A DNA stretch of 64,000 nt from Domibacillus robiginosus (lineage in GTDB: Bacteria; Bacillota; Bacilli; Bacillales; Domibacillaceae). The position numbers and the translations under genes were made by a program. Positions 1 to 9,730 of the stretch are shown in pieces (positions within the stretch are counted from its first letter, which is position 1; every line of letters starts with the position of its first letter). The DNA is taken from contig NZ_LAHL01000003.1 in assembly GCF_000966195.1 (NCBI RefSeq), positions 186,001 to 250,000 on the forward strand, given 5' to 3'. The notes under the pieces are model-generated. The model was given only the letters and a program-made list of their open reading frames with translations, did no database searches and was not told the origin of the DNA.

Positions 1-706
1 TAATGAAGCAAAGGTACGCGGATATAAAAAGGGGCGTTTTAGCTTTAATGTAAAGGGAGGCCGCTGTGAAGCGTGCCGCGGAGACGGAATCATCAAAATT
101 GAAATGCATTTCCTGCCAGATGTGTATGTACCGTGTGAAGTATGCCACGGTAAACGGTATAATCGGGAAACGCTTGAAGTAAAATACAAAGGCCAAAACA
201 TTTCTGACGTGCTCGAAATGACCGTTGAAGATGCACTTGAGTTCTTTGAAAACATTCCAAAAATCAGTCGTAAGCTTCAAACAATTGCGGATGTTGGACT
301 CGGTTATATTACACTCGGGCAACCGGCGACTACCCTGTCAGGAGGGGAAGCGCAGCGTGTGAAACTCGCATCCGAGCTGCATCGCCGCTCGACCGGACGC
401 TCGTTTTATATTTTGGATGAGCCGACAACCGGCCTTCACACCGACGATATTGCCCGCCTTCTTCAAGTGCTGCAGCGCCTTGTTGAAAATGGCGACACTG
501 TGCTGGTCATTGAACACAACCTTGATGTGATCAAAGCAGCGGATTATCTTGTTGACCTCGGTCCTGAAGGTGGAGATAAAGGCGGCACCATTGTGGCAGC
601 CGGTACACCTGAAGACATCGCAGCAACAAAGGAATCTCACACGGGTTATTACTTAAAGAAAATTTTAGAGCGCGACCGTGAACGTATGGCTGTGAAAGCT
701 GAATAA
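1..706 (+). CDS. uvrA: UvrABC excinuclease subunit A, 3' part
   Basis: This is the C-terminal end of UvrA, the ATPase that recognises bulky DNA lesions and loads UvrB in nucleotide excision repair. The reading frame is already open at base 2, so the gene starts before the window and about 234 residues are seen. The zinc-finger module is visible as [11 protein letters not shown] followed by [10 protein letters not shown], two CxxC pairs about 25 residues apart. It is followed by the ABC signature [12 protein letters not shown], the Walker B strand [11 protein letters not shown] and the switch histidine in VIEHNLDVI. All match the second ABC cassette of UvrA. The frame ends in an ordinary TAA and the next gene starts 65 bases on. 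Confidence 0.97.
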   Translation, partial: NEAKVRGYKKGRFSFNVKGGRCEACRGDGIIKIEMHFLPDVYVPCEVCHGKRYNRETLEVKYKGQNISDVLEMTVEDALEFFENIPKISRKLQTIADVGLGYITLGQPATTLSGGEAQRVKLASELHRRSTGRSFYILDEPTTGLHTDDIARLLQVLQRLVENGDTVLVIEHNLDVIKAADYLVDLGPEGGDKGGTIVAAGTPEDIAATKESHTGYYLKKILERDRERMAVKAE

Positions 707-770
707 AATGAAACCTTTTCCTTGGGCATTCGTATAAACGAATAGAACAAAAAACGGGAGGTTTATAGGA

Positions 771-1973
771 ATGAGCGAAGAGAAACTGCGTATTTTGAAA
801 ATGGTTGAATCGGGTGTGATCTCAGCGGATGAAGCAGTAAAATTGATTGAAGCCCTGGAGAAAAGCAGCACAGCTTCAAATGAAAAAGAAACGCGTTTTT
901 CTAGAAAAGAAGAAGCAGAAAGCTCGAAAGGCTTAGGTCTAGGAGGTCTTTTTGAAGAGCTAGAGAAGTTTGGTCAAAAAATGGCCGGCCAGCGGCCGAA
1001 AACGGAAAATGTTACACAGTCGAAAGATAAACTATTTGAATTTATGCAGTCAGCTGTTAAGCGAATAAAAGATGTAGAAGTGCCATTTGTCGGAAAAGGA
1101 ACTGAATTTACGCATGTTTTTCATGAGCAGAATGTAACACCACGCCGTTTAAAGCTTGAAACCGCAAACGGATCTGTTACCATCCGTCCGTGGGATGGCG
1201 AGGGTGTAAAAGCGGAGTGCCGTATTAAAGTATACGGGGCTTCCACAGAAGAAGAAGCAAAAGAATCGTTTTTGAAAAACAGTATTTTTTATGCACGCGA
1301 AGATAAATTGTCTTTTTCAATTGGTTTAAAGCTCATGAAAACAGATATTACGCTGTTTCTCCCTTCCAAAGAGTTAGAAGATGTGTCTGTGAAGTTATTT
1401 AACGGTGCATTCGACATGAGGGATATGAAAGCGGAGAAGCTTGAGGTTCGGTCTGGAAACGGCAAAATCGAACTGAAAAACAGCGAGATTGCCATCATCG
1501 AAGCAGAAACAGGCAATGGTCCTATTCGCTTGATCGATTGTGAAGGAGAGCGTGCGGAGCTTAATACATTTAACGGTGCGGTTCACATGGTGGGCACATA
1601 CCGCTTTGCCGATCTGCAAACCTTTAATGGAAACATTTTATACGATGCGAAAAAGGATCAGGCAGAAGCGGTTCGTGCTGAATCAATGACGGGTAATATT
1701 GAATTATATGTACCGCAGAAGCTTGCTGTAAAAGGTGAAATTCGTACAACGGCCGGCCGGCTGACACTGCCGGAAACAGGGATGGGCCACGTTTCTGAAA
1801 AAGACGAGCGCATTCAAAAATCATTGAAATTCGAAAGTGAAAACCTGATGGATGAGCGGCAGCTTATGATTGATGCAGAAACGAAAACAGGCTCTATCAC
1901 ACTGCGGATGCCGACTTTACAACAAACATCGCTGCCAGGCTCGGAAGAGGATTCTTTCGGAGACGGCATTTAA
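771..1973 (+). CDS. yvlB: YvlB-like DUF4097 adhesin-fold protein
   Basis: The product is 400 residues and resembles B. subtilis YvlB, a protein of unknown function in the envelope-stress yvlABCD group. The N-terminus (residues 1-30, MSEEKLRILKMVESG) is the short helical SHOCT-like domain typical of YvlB. From about residue 130 onward there are repeating beta-strand segments of the type ANGSVTI, GNGKIEL, FNGAVHM and MTGNIEL, which is the DUF4097 beta-solenoid pattern. There is no signal peptide or membrane segment, so it is probably cytoplasmic or peripheral. The start is set by GGGAGG nine bases upstream of ATG. It precedes yvlD by 28 bases, but yvlC (PspC-like), which sits between them in B. 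subtilis, is absent. Confidence 0.85.
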   Translation: MSEEKLRILKMVESGVISADEAVKLIEALEKSSTASNEKETRFSRKEEAESSKGLGLGGLFEELEKFGQKMAGQRPKTENVTQSKDKLFEFMQSAVKRIKDVEVPFVGKGTEFTHVFHEQNVTPRRLKLETANGSVTIRPWDGEGVKAECRIKVYGASTEEEAKESFLKNSIFYAREDKLSFSIGLKLMKTDITLFLPSKELEDVSVKLFNGAFDMRDMKAEKLEVRSGNGKIELKNSEIAIIEAETGNGPIRLIDCEGERAELNTFNGAVHMVGTYRFADLQTFNGNILYDAKKDQAEAVRAESMTGNIELYVPQKLAVKGEIRTTAGRLTLPETGMGHVSEKDERIQKSLKFESENLMDERQLMIDAETKTGSITLRMPTLQQTSLPGSEEDSFGDGI

Positions 1974-2001
1974 TTATTAAAGACGCAAGGGAGTTTTTAA
2001 A

Positions 2002-2349
2002 ATGGGCTGGATAGCAGGTGTGCTTGTAAATGCTATTTTGTTTGTTGCATTGGCAGGCTATTTTCCAGGACTGCATGTGGATAGCTTCTTCTATGCATTT
2101 ATTGCCAGCCTTGTATTATCCATTTTAAATCTAATTGTCCGACCGGTGCTTGTGATCTTAACATTGCCAATTACGATGGTTTCACTTGGCTTGTTTTTAT
2201 TTGTGATCAACGCCGTTACACTTTTGATGACAGACAGTATTATGGGTTATTCATTCGAAATTGAAAGCTTCGGACTGGCGCTGGTGATCGCCATTATTAT
2301 AGCATTAGTCAATATTGTACTGCAGACAACGATTCTGCGCAGAAAGTAA
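2002..2349 (+). CDS. yvlD: YvlD-like phage-holin family 4 membrane protein
   Basis: A 115-residue, very hydrophobic protein with four predicted membrane helices (about residues 4-22, 30-48, 53-78 and 89-110). Its length and the motif LNLIVRPVLVILTLPI fit the phage holin family 4/YvlD family of small membrane proteins. The function is not established; in B. subtilis the gene belongs to the sigma-W envelope-stress regulon. A GGGAG ribosome site precedes the ATG, and the gene ends at a strong terminator shared with the convergent amidase gene. It is likely co-transcribed with yvlB. Confidence 0.85.
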   Translation: MGWIAGVLVNAILFVALAGYFPGLHVDSFFYAFIASLVLSILNLIVRPVLVILTLPITMVSLGLFLFVINAVTLLMTDSIMGYSFEIESFGLALVIAIIIALVNIVLQTTILRRK

Positions 2350-2383
2350 AGCAGGAAGCGGCCGGGCCGCTTCCTGCTTTTTT
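2348..2383. terminator. Bidirectional intrinsic terminator
   Basis: A long GC-rich stem (GCAGGAAGCGGC pairing with GCCGCTTCCTGC) is flanked by A and T tracts, so it can terminate both yvlD and the convergent amidase gene, whose stop codon follows directly. Confidence 0.93.
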
Positions 2384-2917
2384 CTATAAACAAACTTGCC
2401 GAAGAGCTGCTGCAATGGCTTGTGCGCATGTTTTCCGGTAAGCCCTTGTTTGCAGCAGCGAAGCTTCCACTTTATTTGTCATAAAGCCGGCTTCGATTAA
2501 AACAGCGGACATGGCTGTTTGCCGCAATACATAAAAATCAGCTGTTTTTACACCACGATCATACAGGCTTGTTGCCGCTGTGAGTTTTTGCTGGACGGCA
2601 TTTGCCACAGCCATTGCCCTGGCCGGACGGGAGGTGTGAATATACGTTTCGATACCGTGGGGACTTGTCCAGCCTGTGCCAAAAGCGTTCGCATGGATAG
2701 AAACGTAAAGATCTGCCTTTGCCCGATTTGCATGCCGTACCCGTTCTGCGAGAGGGCGGTCATACGCGTGGTGGTGAACAAAAAATACATCTGCTGCTGG
2801 CAGCTCTTCACGCAAAAACAGAGCGGTTTCGCTGTTAAACTCAAACTCTTTCATCCCGTTTGGAGACCGTTTCCCCGGTGTCTCTGGCCCGTGTCCGGCA
2901 TCAATCGCAATTTTCAT
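2384..2917 (-). CDS. N-acetylmuramoyl-L-alanine amidase (Amidase_3)
   Basis: A 177-residue zinc amidase that would cleave the lactyl-L-alanine bond of peptidoglycan. The Amidase_3 signature is complete: the first zinc ligand in AIDAGHGPETPG, a glutamate in FEFNSE, the second histidine in LYVSIHANAFG and the catalytic glutamate in VLIEAGFMTN. I chose the ATG at 2917, which gives MKIAIDAGHG. An upstream in-frame GTG at 2935 overlaps the AAAGGAG ribosome site that serves this ATG. There is no signal peptide or SH3/LysM wall-binding domain, so it is a bare catalytic domain, as in CwlC/CwlD-like or prophage/sporulation amidases. It is transcribed against its neighbours. Confidence 0.88.
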   Translation of the reverse strand: MKIAIDAGHGPETPGKRSPNGMKEFEFNSETALFLREELPAADVFFVHHHAYDRPLAERVRHANRAKADLYVSIHANAFGTGWTSPHGIETYIHTSRPARAMAVANAVQQKLTAATSLYDRGVKTADFYVLRQTAMSAVLIEAGFMTNKVEASLLQTRAYRKTCAQAIAAALRQVCL

Positions 2918-3040
2918 ATGAATCACTCCTTTCACTTTCTATGTACAAGAGAACAATGAAAATCGATACCGAAACAGCTGTTTTAGGAGGAAACATGGTA
3001 CAATGAAGGCAATTCGTTTTGGTGAAGAGGAGGGAATACG

Positions 3041-3979
3041 ATGCCAAAAGTACGTGCAGTTGATCTTTTGGAGAAATTCGATTTAGAGCTTGTAAGTGGG
3101 GAAGAAGGGCTTCACCGTCCTATTAAATTAAGCGACCTGTCACGTCCGGGCCTGGAGATTGCAGGATTCTTTGATTATTATCCAGCGGAACGTGTACAGC
3201 TGATCGGCATGACAGAGCTGTCTTTTTTTCAGCGGCTCAAGCCGGATGAAAAAAAGGAGCGGATGGATAAACTTTGTGACTATGAAACGCCCGCCATTAT
3301 CGTTTCGCGCAATTTAAGTGTACCAGTTGAATTGATTGAAGCATCAGAAGCATACTCGGTGCCGGTTATGCGCTCGAAAATGACAACAACTAAATTTTCA
3401 AGCCAATTAACCAATTACCTGGAATCGATGCTTGCACCAACAACAGCCATCCATGGTGTCCTCGTTGATATTTATGGAATTGGCGTGTTGATTACCGGCC
3501 AAAGTGGTGTCGGGAAAAGTGAAACGGCGCTTGAGCTTGTAAAACGCGGCCACCGTCTTGTGGCAGATGACTGTGTAGAAATTCGTCAGGAAGATATTGG
3601 ACGTCTTATCGGTAGTTCACCAGAGCTAATTGAACACCTGCTGGAAATCCGCGGGTTAGGAATCATTAACGTTATGACGCTGTTTGGAGCGGGAGCTGTT
3701 CTTTCGCATAAACATATTACATTAAATGTAAATCTTGAACTGTGGGATCCAGACAAGCAATACGACCGTCTTGGCATTGAAGAAGACAAACTTCCAATTT
3801 TGGATTCAGAAATTACAAAAATTACGCTGCCGGTCCGCCCTGGACGAAACCTGGCTGTTATTATTGAAGTAGCGGCTATGAACTTCCGTTTAAAACGGAT
3901 GGGTGTCAATGCAGCTCAGGAATTTACGGATAAACTGGCTGGTGCCATTAATGATGCAGGTATCGATGACAAGCAATAA
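3041..3979 (+). CDS. hprK: HPr kinase/phosphorylase
   Basis: This bifunctional enzyme phosphorylates HPr and Crh on Ser46 with ATP or PPi and reverses the reaction with Pi, so it is the metabolic sensor of carbon catabolite repression. At 312 residues it matches the family. The catalytic histidine lies at about residue 138 ([11 protein letters not shown]), the Walker A motif GQSGVGKS at about 153-160, and the HprK signature follows as [12 protein letters not shown]. The ATG at 3041 is preceded by GAGGAGGGAATACG. It heads the hprK-lgt-yvoD-ppaX-yvoF operon. Its target Crh is encoded at about 22.9 kb, and PpaX, which removes the PPi it releases, is three genes downstream. Confidence 0.98.
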   Translation: MPKVRAVDLLEKFDLELVSGEEGLHRPIKLSDLSRPGLEIAGFFDYYPAERVQLIGMTELSFFQRLKPDEKKERMDKLCDYETPAIIVSRNLSVPVELIEASEAYSVPVMRSKMTTTKFSSQLTNYLESMLAPTTAIHGVLVDIYGIGVLITGQSGVGKSETALELVKRGHRLVADDCVEIRQEDIGRLIGSSPELIEHLLEIRGLGIINVMTLFGAGAVLSHKHITLNVNLELWDPDKQYDRLGIEEDKLPILDSEITKITLPVRPGRNLAVIIEVAAMNFRLKRMGVNAAQEFTDKLAGAINDAGIDDKQ

Positions 3980-3993
3980 GGAGTGAAGAGATT

Positions 3994-4821
3994 TTGGAGT
4001 ATCCGTTAAACCCAATTGCCCTGGATCTGGGTGGTTTTCAAGTTCATTGGTACGGCATTATTATCGGTATCGGGATTGCCCTCGGTTTTTATTTAGCTTC
4101 AAAAGAAGGAAACCGGCTTGGCCTGCCCGAAGATACGTTTTCCGATTTGCTGATTTGGGCCATTCCAATCGCCCTGATTTCAGCGCGTGCCTACTATGTT
4201 TTGTTTGAATGGCCCTATTATTCGCAGCATCCGGAAGCCATTGTTCAAATTTGGAATGGTGGTATTGCTATTCACGGGGCGTTAATTGGATCGGTCATTA
4301 CCGCGATTGTGTTTACAAGAAAGCGCCGCCTTTCTTTTTGGAAATTGGCGGATATTGCTGCGCCATCCATTATTTTAGGGCAGGCGATTGGCCGCTGGGG
4401 GAACTTTATAAACCAGGAAGCGCACGGTGGGGAAGTAACCCGGTCGTTTTTAGAGAATTTACATTTGCCGGATTTTATCGTAAATCAAATGTATATTGAC
4501 GGTGCTTATTACCATCCTACCTTTTTATACGAGTCACTTTGGAACCTCCTCGGGTTCGCGCTTCTGCTATTTATGCGCAGGGTAAATCCAAAGCGGGGCG
4601 AGCTGTTTTTATCTTATGTGATTTGGTACTCCATTGGCCGCTTTTTTATCGAAGGCATGCGTACCGACAGCTTAATGCTACCGGGTGATTTTCTGCGGAT
4701 TGCGCAAGTGTTGTCCCTGTCTTTAATCGTGATCGCAGTGGCACTTCTTTTGTATCGTCGCATTAAATATGCGCTGCCGCGTTATGCTGACAAAACAAAT
4801 GAAGGGAAGACGGTATCGTGA
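3994..4821 (+). CDS. lgt: Prolipoprotein diacylglyceryl transferase
   Basis: Lgt moves diacylglycerol from phosphatidylglycerol to the lipobox cysteine of prolipoproteins at the membrane. The 275-residue product has about seven membrane helices and the signature [17 protein letters not shown], as well as [14 protein letters not shown] with the essential histidine. The start is a TTG, chosen because GGAG lies nine bases upstream and the sequence begins [14 protein letters not shown] at the expected place. It follows hprK by 14 bases and overlaps yvoD by 4 bases, showing translational coupling. Confidence 0.97.
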   Translation: MEYPLNPIALDLGGFQVHWYGIIIGIGIALGFYLASKEGNRLGLPEDTFSDLLIWAIPIALISARAYYVLFEWPYYSQHPEAIVQIWNGGIAIHGALIGSVITAIVFTRKRRLSFWKLADIAAPSIILGQAIGRWGNFINQEAHGGEVTRSFLENLHLPDFIVNQMYIDGAYYHPTFLYESLWNLLGFALLLFMRRVNPKRGELFLSYVIWYSIGRFFIEGMRTDSLMLPGDFLRIAQVLSLSLIVIAVALLLYRRIKYALPRYADKTNEGKTVS

Positions 4822-5759
4822 GTCAGACCATTGTGAAAGGGCTGCAGACAGGCTGCCTGACAACATGGAAGCTCGGTAAAGTGATTTTTCCGATCACGCT
4901 TATTGTTACTATTTTGCAATTTACACCTGTTTTGCCATGGATTATTCACTTAATCAGCCCGCTTATGGGAATCTTCGGTTTGTCCGGCGATGCAGCAATC
5001 CCACTTGTGATTGGAAATGCACTTAATTTGTACGCGGGGATTGGGGCCATTTTATCATTGGATTTAACTGTGAAAGAAGTATTTATTCTAGCTACTATGC
5101 TGTCGTTTTCCCATAATTTATTTATTGAATCGACAGTTGCCGTTAAAGTCGGTGTAAAAATGTGGATTGTTTTAGCGGTCCGCATAGGACTTGCTGTAAC
5201 GGCGGGGATTGTTATTAATCTTGTCTGGCAGGGCGGGGGAGAGCTTGCTCAATACGGGATGATTCCCGAGGCGGCCGCTCAGCCGGACACGTGGACGTCC
5301 ATTGTCCTGCTGGGCCTGCAAAAAGCGGTTTTTGGTGTTTTGCAGCTGGCTGCCATTGTGATCCCGCTTATGGTCATGATTCAAATTGCCAAGGATTTAA
5401 GATGGCTCGATGCTTTTTCTAGAGCTGTCGCCCCCATCACACGGTTTCTTGGCATGAGAGAAAATACGTCGATGACGCTGGCATCCGGCCTGCTGATTGG
5501 TCTGGCCATGGGGTCAGCGGTGATGATACAGGCGGTGGAAGAAGACGGCGTCAGTAAACGTGATGTCACGCTCGCTTTCATTTTTCTAGTCGCCTGCCAC
5601 GCTGTTATTGAAGATACGCTTATATTTATCCCACTTGGTATTCCGGTTTGGCCGCTTTTCCTTATTCGTGTGACGACGGCTGTTGTTTTAACGATGGCTG
5701 TTGCGCGCCTTTGGAGGCAGACAGAACCGGCAACAGGAAAGGAAGCTGTTCATTCATGA
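4818..5759 (+). CDS. yvoD: YvoD-like nucleoside-recognition (Gate) domain membrane protein
   Basis: A 313-residue polytopic membrane protein with at least seven hydrophobic segments. Two repeated halves resemble the nucleoside recognition/Gate domain also found in spore maturation proteins and FeoB (for example [19 protein letters not shown] and [19 protein letters not shown]). Position and length match B. subtilis YvoD. Transport of some solute is possible, but no substrate can be read from the sequence. It starts at a GTG overlapping the lgt stop (GTGA) and ends overlapping the ppaX start (ATGA). Confidence 0.85.
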   Translation: MSQTIVKGLQTGCLTTWKLGKVIFPITLIVTILQFTPVLPWIIHLISPLMGIFGLSGDAAIPLVIGNALNLYAGIGAILSLDLTVKEVFILATMLSFSHNLFIESTVAVKVGVKMWIVLAVRIGLAVTAGIVINLVWQGGGELAQYGMIPEAAAQPDTWTSIVLLGLQKAVFGVLQLAAIVIPLMVMIQIAKDLRWLDAFSRAVAPITRFLGMRENTSMTLASGLLIGLAMGSAVMIQAVEEDGVSKRDVTLAFIFLVACHAVIEDTLIFIPLGIPVWPLFLIRVTTAVVLTMAVARLWRQTEPATGKEAVHS

Positions 5760-6412
5760 AAAACATTACAACTCTGCTGTTTGATTTAGATGGAACATTA
5801 ATCAATACAAATGAATTGATTGTAGAATCATTTCTTCATACGCTGAATCATTATTATCCAGGTCAATACGAGCGTGAAGATGTATATCCATTCATGGGGC
5901 CGCCGCTGATTGATACATTTGAAGCACTGGATAAAGAACGGACGATGGAAATGGTCGCTCATTACCGCGCCTTTAACCATGAAAAGCATGATGCACTTGT
6001 AACAGAATTTGAAGGTGTATATGAAACAATCCGCACGCTGCATGAAAATGGGTTTAAAATGGCGATCGTCTCTACAAAAATCCATGAAACGATCCTTAAA
6101 GGTTTGAAGCTGACAAAGCTGGATGCATTTTTTGATGTTATCATCGGGCTTGACGATGTTGAACATGCTAAGCCTCATCCGGAGCCTGTCCAAAAAGCAC
6201 TGGGCGCTCTTGGTTCCAAGCCGGAAGAAGCCATCATGATCGGCGATAACTATCATGATATCGAGGGCGGTCAAAATGCAGGGGTTCAAACAGCAGGCGT
6301 AGCCTGGTCATTGAAAGGGCGAGACTTCCTTAATACGTACAATCCGGATTATATGCTCGAGTCCATGGCGGATCTGCTTGACATTCTGCAGGTCGGAGCC
6401 AGCCAGAAATGA
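5756..6412 (+). CDS. ppaX: Pyrophosphatase PpaX (HAD family)
   Basis: PpaX hydrolyses the pyrophosphate released when HPr kinase/phosphorylase dephosphorylates P-Ser-HPr. The 218-residue protein has the HAD motifs in order: [12 protein letters not shown] (nucleophile and acid aspartates), IVSTK (motif II), KPHPEP (motif III lysine) and [13 protein letters not shown] (motif IV). The ATG at 5756 overlaps the yvoD stop. An upstream in-frame extension would lie inside yvoD and has no ribosome site. A cap domain lies between motifs I and II. Confidence 0.95.
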   Translation: MKNITTLLFDLDGTLINTNELIVESFLHTLNHYYPGQYEREDVYPFMGPPLIDTFEALDKERTMEMVAHYRAFNHEKHDALVTEFEGVYETIRTLHENGFKMAIVSTKIHETILKGLKLTKLDAFFDVIIGLDDVEHAKPHPEPVQKALGALGSKPEEAIMIGDNYHDIEGGQNAGVQTAGVAWSLKGRDFLNTYNPDYMLESMADLLDILQVGASQK

Positions 6413-6903
6413 GGCGAACGAAACGGTACACGTTAAAAGGCGGAGCCAACCCGCTTTTTCACATTTATCAAACCGTTTCGTTCTGGAAGACATTCAAAAA
6501 TACAGCCGTTATTGAAGTGAGCCGATTTGTTCCGTTTGCTCGCATGAAAAACACACTGTATAGGCGTCTGCTTGGTATGAAGGTTGGCGAAGGCACTGCA
6601 TTTGCTTATAAGGTTGTACCGGATATTATGTTTCCGGAACAGATTACCGTTGGATGCAATACGATTATCGGCTACAACACTACGATTTTGGCACACGAGT
6701 ATTTGACAGCTGAATACCGTATAGGCCCGGTTGTGATCGGCGATAATGTGATGATTGGCGCTAATTGTACCATTTTGCCGGGTATTCATATCGGTGATGG
6801 CGCCGTTGTATCCGCGATGACGCTTGTGAATAAGGATGTGCCGCCGGGAGCATTTGCCGGCGGAAACCCCATGGTGATAAAACCTGCTTCAGCAAAGAGC
6901 TGA
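6409..6903 (+). CDS. yvoF: YvoF-like hexapeptide-repeat acyltransferase
   Basis: A 164-residue acetyl/acyl transferase with a left-handed beta-helix built from hexapeptide repeats ([40 protein letters not shown]) and the typical closing segment [16 protein letters not shown]. The catalytic histidine candidate is in ILAHEYL. The acceptor substrate is unknown. It is the last gene of the hprK operon: ATG at 6409 overlaps the ppaX stop and the terminator hairpin overlaps its own 3' end. Confidence 0.88.
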   Translation: MRRTKRYTLKGGANPLFHIYQTVSFWKTFKNTAVIEVSRFVPFARMKNTLYRRLLGMKVGEGTAFAYKVVPDIMFPEQITVGCNTIIGYNTTILAHEYLTAEYRIGPVVIGDNVMIGANCTILPGIHIGDGAVVSAMTLVNKDVPPGAFAGGNPMVIKPASAKS

Positions 6904-6916
6904 AGCAGGTTTTTTG
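6880..6916 (+). terminator. Terminator of the hprK operon
   Basis: The stem ACCTGCTTCAGC/GCTGAAGCAGGT with a 5-base loop is followed by six T. It overlaps the last codons of yvoF. Confidence 0.93.
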
Positions 6917-6924
6917 GGCTAAAA

Positions 6925-6957
6925 TAAAAAAAGCACTGTGCCAGAAGCACAATGCTT
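6925..6957 (-). terminator. Terminator of the beta-helix gene
   Basis: On the minus strand the hairpin AAGCATTGTGC/GCACAGTGCTT with one mismatch is followed by a T tract, 30 bases after the stop of the beta-helix gene. Confidence 0.85.
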
Positions 6958-6986
6958 AAAAAATGGATACAATAAAATCGCTTGTT

Positions 6987-8324
6987 TCAAGGGTACTGAA
7001 AAAACATATCGGCAGATGACGGCTTTAATGGACTGAGAGAATCGACTATATTTCTTGTTCCCCTGGCTTCTTTGCTTACTGGAGAAGCCAAATCAACAGC
7101 CGGGCCTGGTGTTTCGGCAGGAGAAGCAAAGAGAACGGAGTCGCCATTGTTGAAAACAGTAGAAGAAGATGCACGGCTAACGGTTATCGTACGGTTACTG
7201 CCGGATAAGTAATTATTTTTAATTACAAGTCCGGTACCGCCATATGTCTCAATACCGATATGCCCATTATTGAGTAATCTATTACTTATAATGTGGTTTC
7301 CATTTGCATGATTCAGCGCGTAAATGCCCCGCTGGACGTTTTCGGAGATTTCGTTACTGCTAATCACATTATTTTCTCCATTATTAATCAATATCCCGCT
7401 GCTCAAATACGGCTGTAAAAAGTTCCTGCCATTACAGCTAATCCTGTTTCCATGAATTGTATTGCTGTGGGCATTACGAAATAAAGCACCCCCTTCTTTA
7501 TTGGATTGAATGATGTTGTATTCTGCCCGGTTATTGTTAGAGAAGGAGAATATCAATCCGTATCCTGCATTGTTTTCGATCTGATTGTGCCGAATCACTA
7601 CGTTCTCAAGCGGCAGATTAAAGGGTTTATTACGTTTAAGCTCAATCCCAGCCGAAGGGGAAGCACCTTCTGTATTTTTAAAGAGGCTGTTTATTACGGT
7701 AATATTGCGCCCTGCGACAATAGACAGCCCTTGCTGCCCATTATGATCAGCTGTTACGCGGTCGAGTGTTACGTTATTAGGAACTTTCTTGACCGCACTA
7801 AAACTGTTTTCAATTGTAAAACCGGCACCTTTAAAATTTTTGGCTGTTACATCTTTCACATAAATAGAAGATGCGTTTCCTGCAATATGTATACCGCGTC
7901 CCCAACCGCCGCTGCCTGCCATATGAGCTCCACGGTCGCCAAGGAGCGTGCCGCCGGTGATGGTTGCATTTTGAATATCTGCTGCACTGATGAGACGATA
8001 AGCCTGCAGGTTACTGGGCTTCATTTTAAGTACCGTGTCATCATTCATACGCAGATGCACATTGCTTTTTATGATAATCCCATTGCCTGAAGCATCAATG
8101 CCGATATCAAATGTACCAGCTGGAATATCGACAATGCCGCCCGTTTGGGAAGCAATATTGATCGCTTTTTGAATAGCAGCCGTGTCGGGCTGGTTATCGT
8201 CGGCTTGCGCACCATATTGAATAACATTCACGGTCGTTGCTTCCGTCTGGTCTTCTCCGAAAAAGAAAGCCAAAAGAGATAAAGCTAAAAAGCCGGCTGT
8301 TCTGGCTTTTTTTACATACTTCAT
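6987..8324 (-). CDS. Secreted right-handed beta-helix (pectate-lyase superfamily) protein
   Basis: A 445-residue exported protein. The signal peptide is residues 1-29 (KK, then a hydrophobic core, then a likely cut after TEA). Residues 31-100 match the Pectate_lyase_3/GLUG-like opening (VNVIQYGAQADDNQPDTAAI, then GIVDIPAGTF). Residues 110-390 are parallel beta-helix coils rich in asparagine ladders (ITVINSLFKNTEG, NVVIRHNQIENNAGYG, NVISSNEISENVQRG, HIISNRLLNNGHIGIETYGG). This architecture occurs in polysaccharide lyases, epimerases and phage tailspikes; the substrate cannot be named. GGAGGT precedes the ATG by eight bases. The gene stands alone, is opposite in strand to its neighbours, and lies where the B. 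subtilis-like order is interrupted. Confidence 0.82.
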   Translation of the reverse strand: MKYVKKARTAGFLALSLLAFFFGEDQTEATTVNVIQYGAQADDNQPDTAAIQKAINIASQTGGIVDIPAGTFDIGIDASGNGIIIKSNVHLRMNDDTVLKMKPSNLQAYRLISAADIQNATITGGTLLGDRGAHMAGSGGWGRGIHIAGNASSIYVKDVTAKNFKGAGFTIENSFSAVKKVPNNVTLDRVTADHNGQQGLSIVAGRNITVINSLFKNTEGASPSAGIELKRNKPFNLPLENVVIRHNQIENNAGYGLIFSFSNNNRAEYNIIQSNKEGGALFRNAHSNTIHGNRISCNGRNFLQPYLSSGILINNGENNVISSNEISENVQRGIYALNHANGNHIISNRLLNNGHIGIETYGGTGLVIKNNYLSGSNRTITVSRASSSTVFNNGDSVLFASPAETPGPAVDLASPVSKEARGTRNIVDSLSPLKPSSADMFFQYP

Positions 8325-8815
8325 TGTTACGTACCTCCAGGATAGAGAAAAGCTTCTTTGTCATAAAGGCTGCCTTCCTTCTACAAAAATTCTTTTTTGC
8401 TCTGTTATAAATAAAAGCAGTTTCACATACATTCACACAGAACAATGCAAAAAGCCGGCCGGGACTACGGCTGCAGCCGTGTCTCTACGGTCGGTCTGGA
8501 TAACGATTCTACACATTTTTCACATCAAAGCCAGTCCATATCATACAGGCTTTAGTGGCCAGACAAAAGATAGTAAGTTTCCTCATTCTAAAACAGAGGA
8601 GAAAAACGGTGCAGTGGTCCTGCTCCTTCAACATGATAGCATGAATGTCAGTACCAAAAAGCCCTGTTTTAAAAAAGCCGCGGTTAGTCCTATAAAATAG
8701 CCAACTGTTTCTAATTCCCCGCCATATGGAAAAACAGGGAAATATAGAAAAACAAATTACCTTTTGGAACTATTTTTCCACTTTTTTCGTATAGAAAGGA
8801 AAGGAGGCTGATGCA
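8325..8815. other. Intergenic region with a GC-rich structured patch
   Basis: No gene is seen in these 490 bases. Positions 8450-8500 are GC-rich and strongly self-complementary, including a perfect 14-base palindrome (ACGGCTGCAGCCGT at 8467-8480) and GCCGGCC/GGTCGGTC arms. Either strand could form a multi-stem RNA. I could not match it to a riboswitch class I know. A 73-codon open frame at 8479-8700 has no ribosome site and is not called. Confidence 0.4.
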
Positions 8816-9730
8816 ATGAACACGCAGCTGCTTGAAGAAAATACAAAAATTTTACGACAGACAGCAGGCAAATGGATCGACAAACGGCTGGTTTTGTTGA
8901 CCGCCGCGCAATTCGCTGCCAGAGGTCAGCAAATTGACGAGGAAACATTTACAGCCCTGTCGACAAAAATTAAAAAATCTGGATCGATATTTTCGCCGCT
9001 TCGAACCATTCACTTTCCTATGACTGGCCTGTTACTGCTACAAAAAGGAAACGGGGAGGAGGGCGTGGATGAGCTTCACCTGAAATATGACCTTCTCCGC
9101 TCAGCCGGCTTTCGTTCTTCCCAATACACCTATATTGCTGCTTTTTTAATTGAGCCATCCACTCAGCCCGAGCGGGTAAAAGCGATTTATGATGAGCTGA
9201 AAAAATATCATATGTTTCTGACATCAAACGAAGATTACCCGGCAGCAGCGGTTATGGCGAGCCGTCCGGAAAGCGTGATAGAACTGGCAGATGCCTCTGA
9301 AAATTATTACCACTTTTTCAATAAAAACGGCTTTTGGAAAGGAAATGACCTTCAGTTTTTAGCAAACATGCTTGTTATGAACGGATTGTTTGAAGAGAGA
9401 ACGGCTCATGCCGTATTGGAAGTAAAACAGGAGCTTGAGCAAAATGGAATTAAAGTGAGAAGTATGCATTATCCAGCGCTCGGCATCATGGCGCTGTCCG
9501 GAAACAAGGAAATGTGTGTACAGTTTGTTCATGAATTAAGAAGCTCGCCTTCCTTGAAATGGTATAAAGACATCGCTGTTACCCTTGCTGCTATCTTTGT
9601 TTCTCAAACGGTGATCGAAGCTTCGGCTGGATTGACTGCTGCTGTTCAAGCCATGATTCAAGCTCAGCAGGCTGTGATTGCAGCTTCCACGGCAAGCGCA
9701 GTAGCAGCTTCGTCATCATCAGGTGAATAA
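8816..9730 (+). CDS. DUF4003 family protein
   Basis: A 304-residue protein that resembles the DUF4003 family of Bacillales, whose function is unknown. It is mostly helical, with the segment FSPLRTIHFPMTGLLL near residue 62 and a hydrophobic alanine-rich C-terminus (about residues 260-304). That tail could be a membrane anchor or amphipathic helix. An excellent ribosome site (AAAGGAGG) precedes the ATG. It is a single-gene unit with its own terminator. Confidence 0.75.
   Translation: MNTQLLEENTKILRQTAGKWIDKRLVLLTAAQFAARGQQIDEETFTALSTKIKKSGSIFSPLRTIHFPMTGLLLLQKGNGEEGVDELHLKYDLLRSAGFRSSQYTYIAAFLIEPSTQPERVKAIYDELKKYHMFLTSNEDYPAAAVMASRPESVIELADASENYYHFFNKNGFWKGNDLQFLANMLVMNGLFEERTAHAVLEVKQELEQNGIKVRSMHYPALGIMALSGNKEMCVQFVHELRSSPSLKWYKDIAVTLAAIFVSQTVIEASAGLTAAVQAMIQAQQAVIAASTASAVAASSSSGE

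Noticed and set aside
8479-8700. 73-codon plus-strand open frame upstream of the DUF4003 gene
   Set aside because: No ribosome binding site, overlaps a structured non-coding block, and composition is not protein-like.
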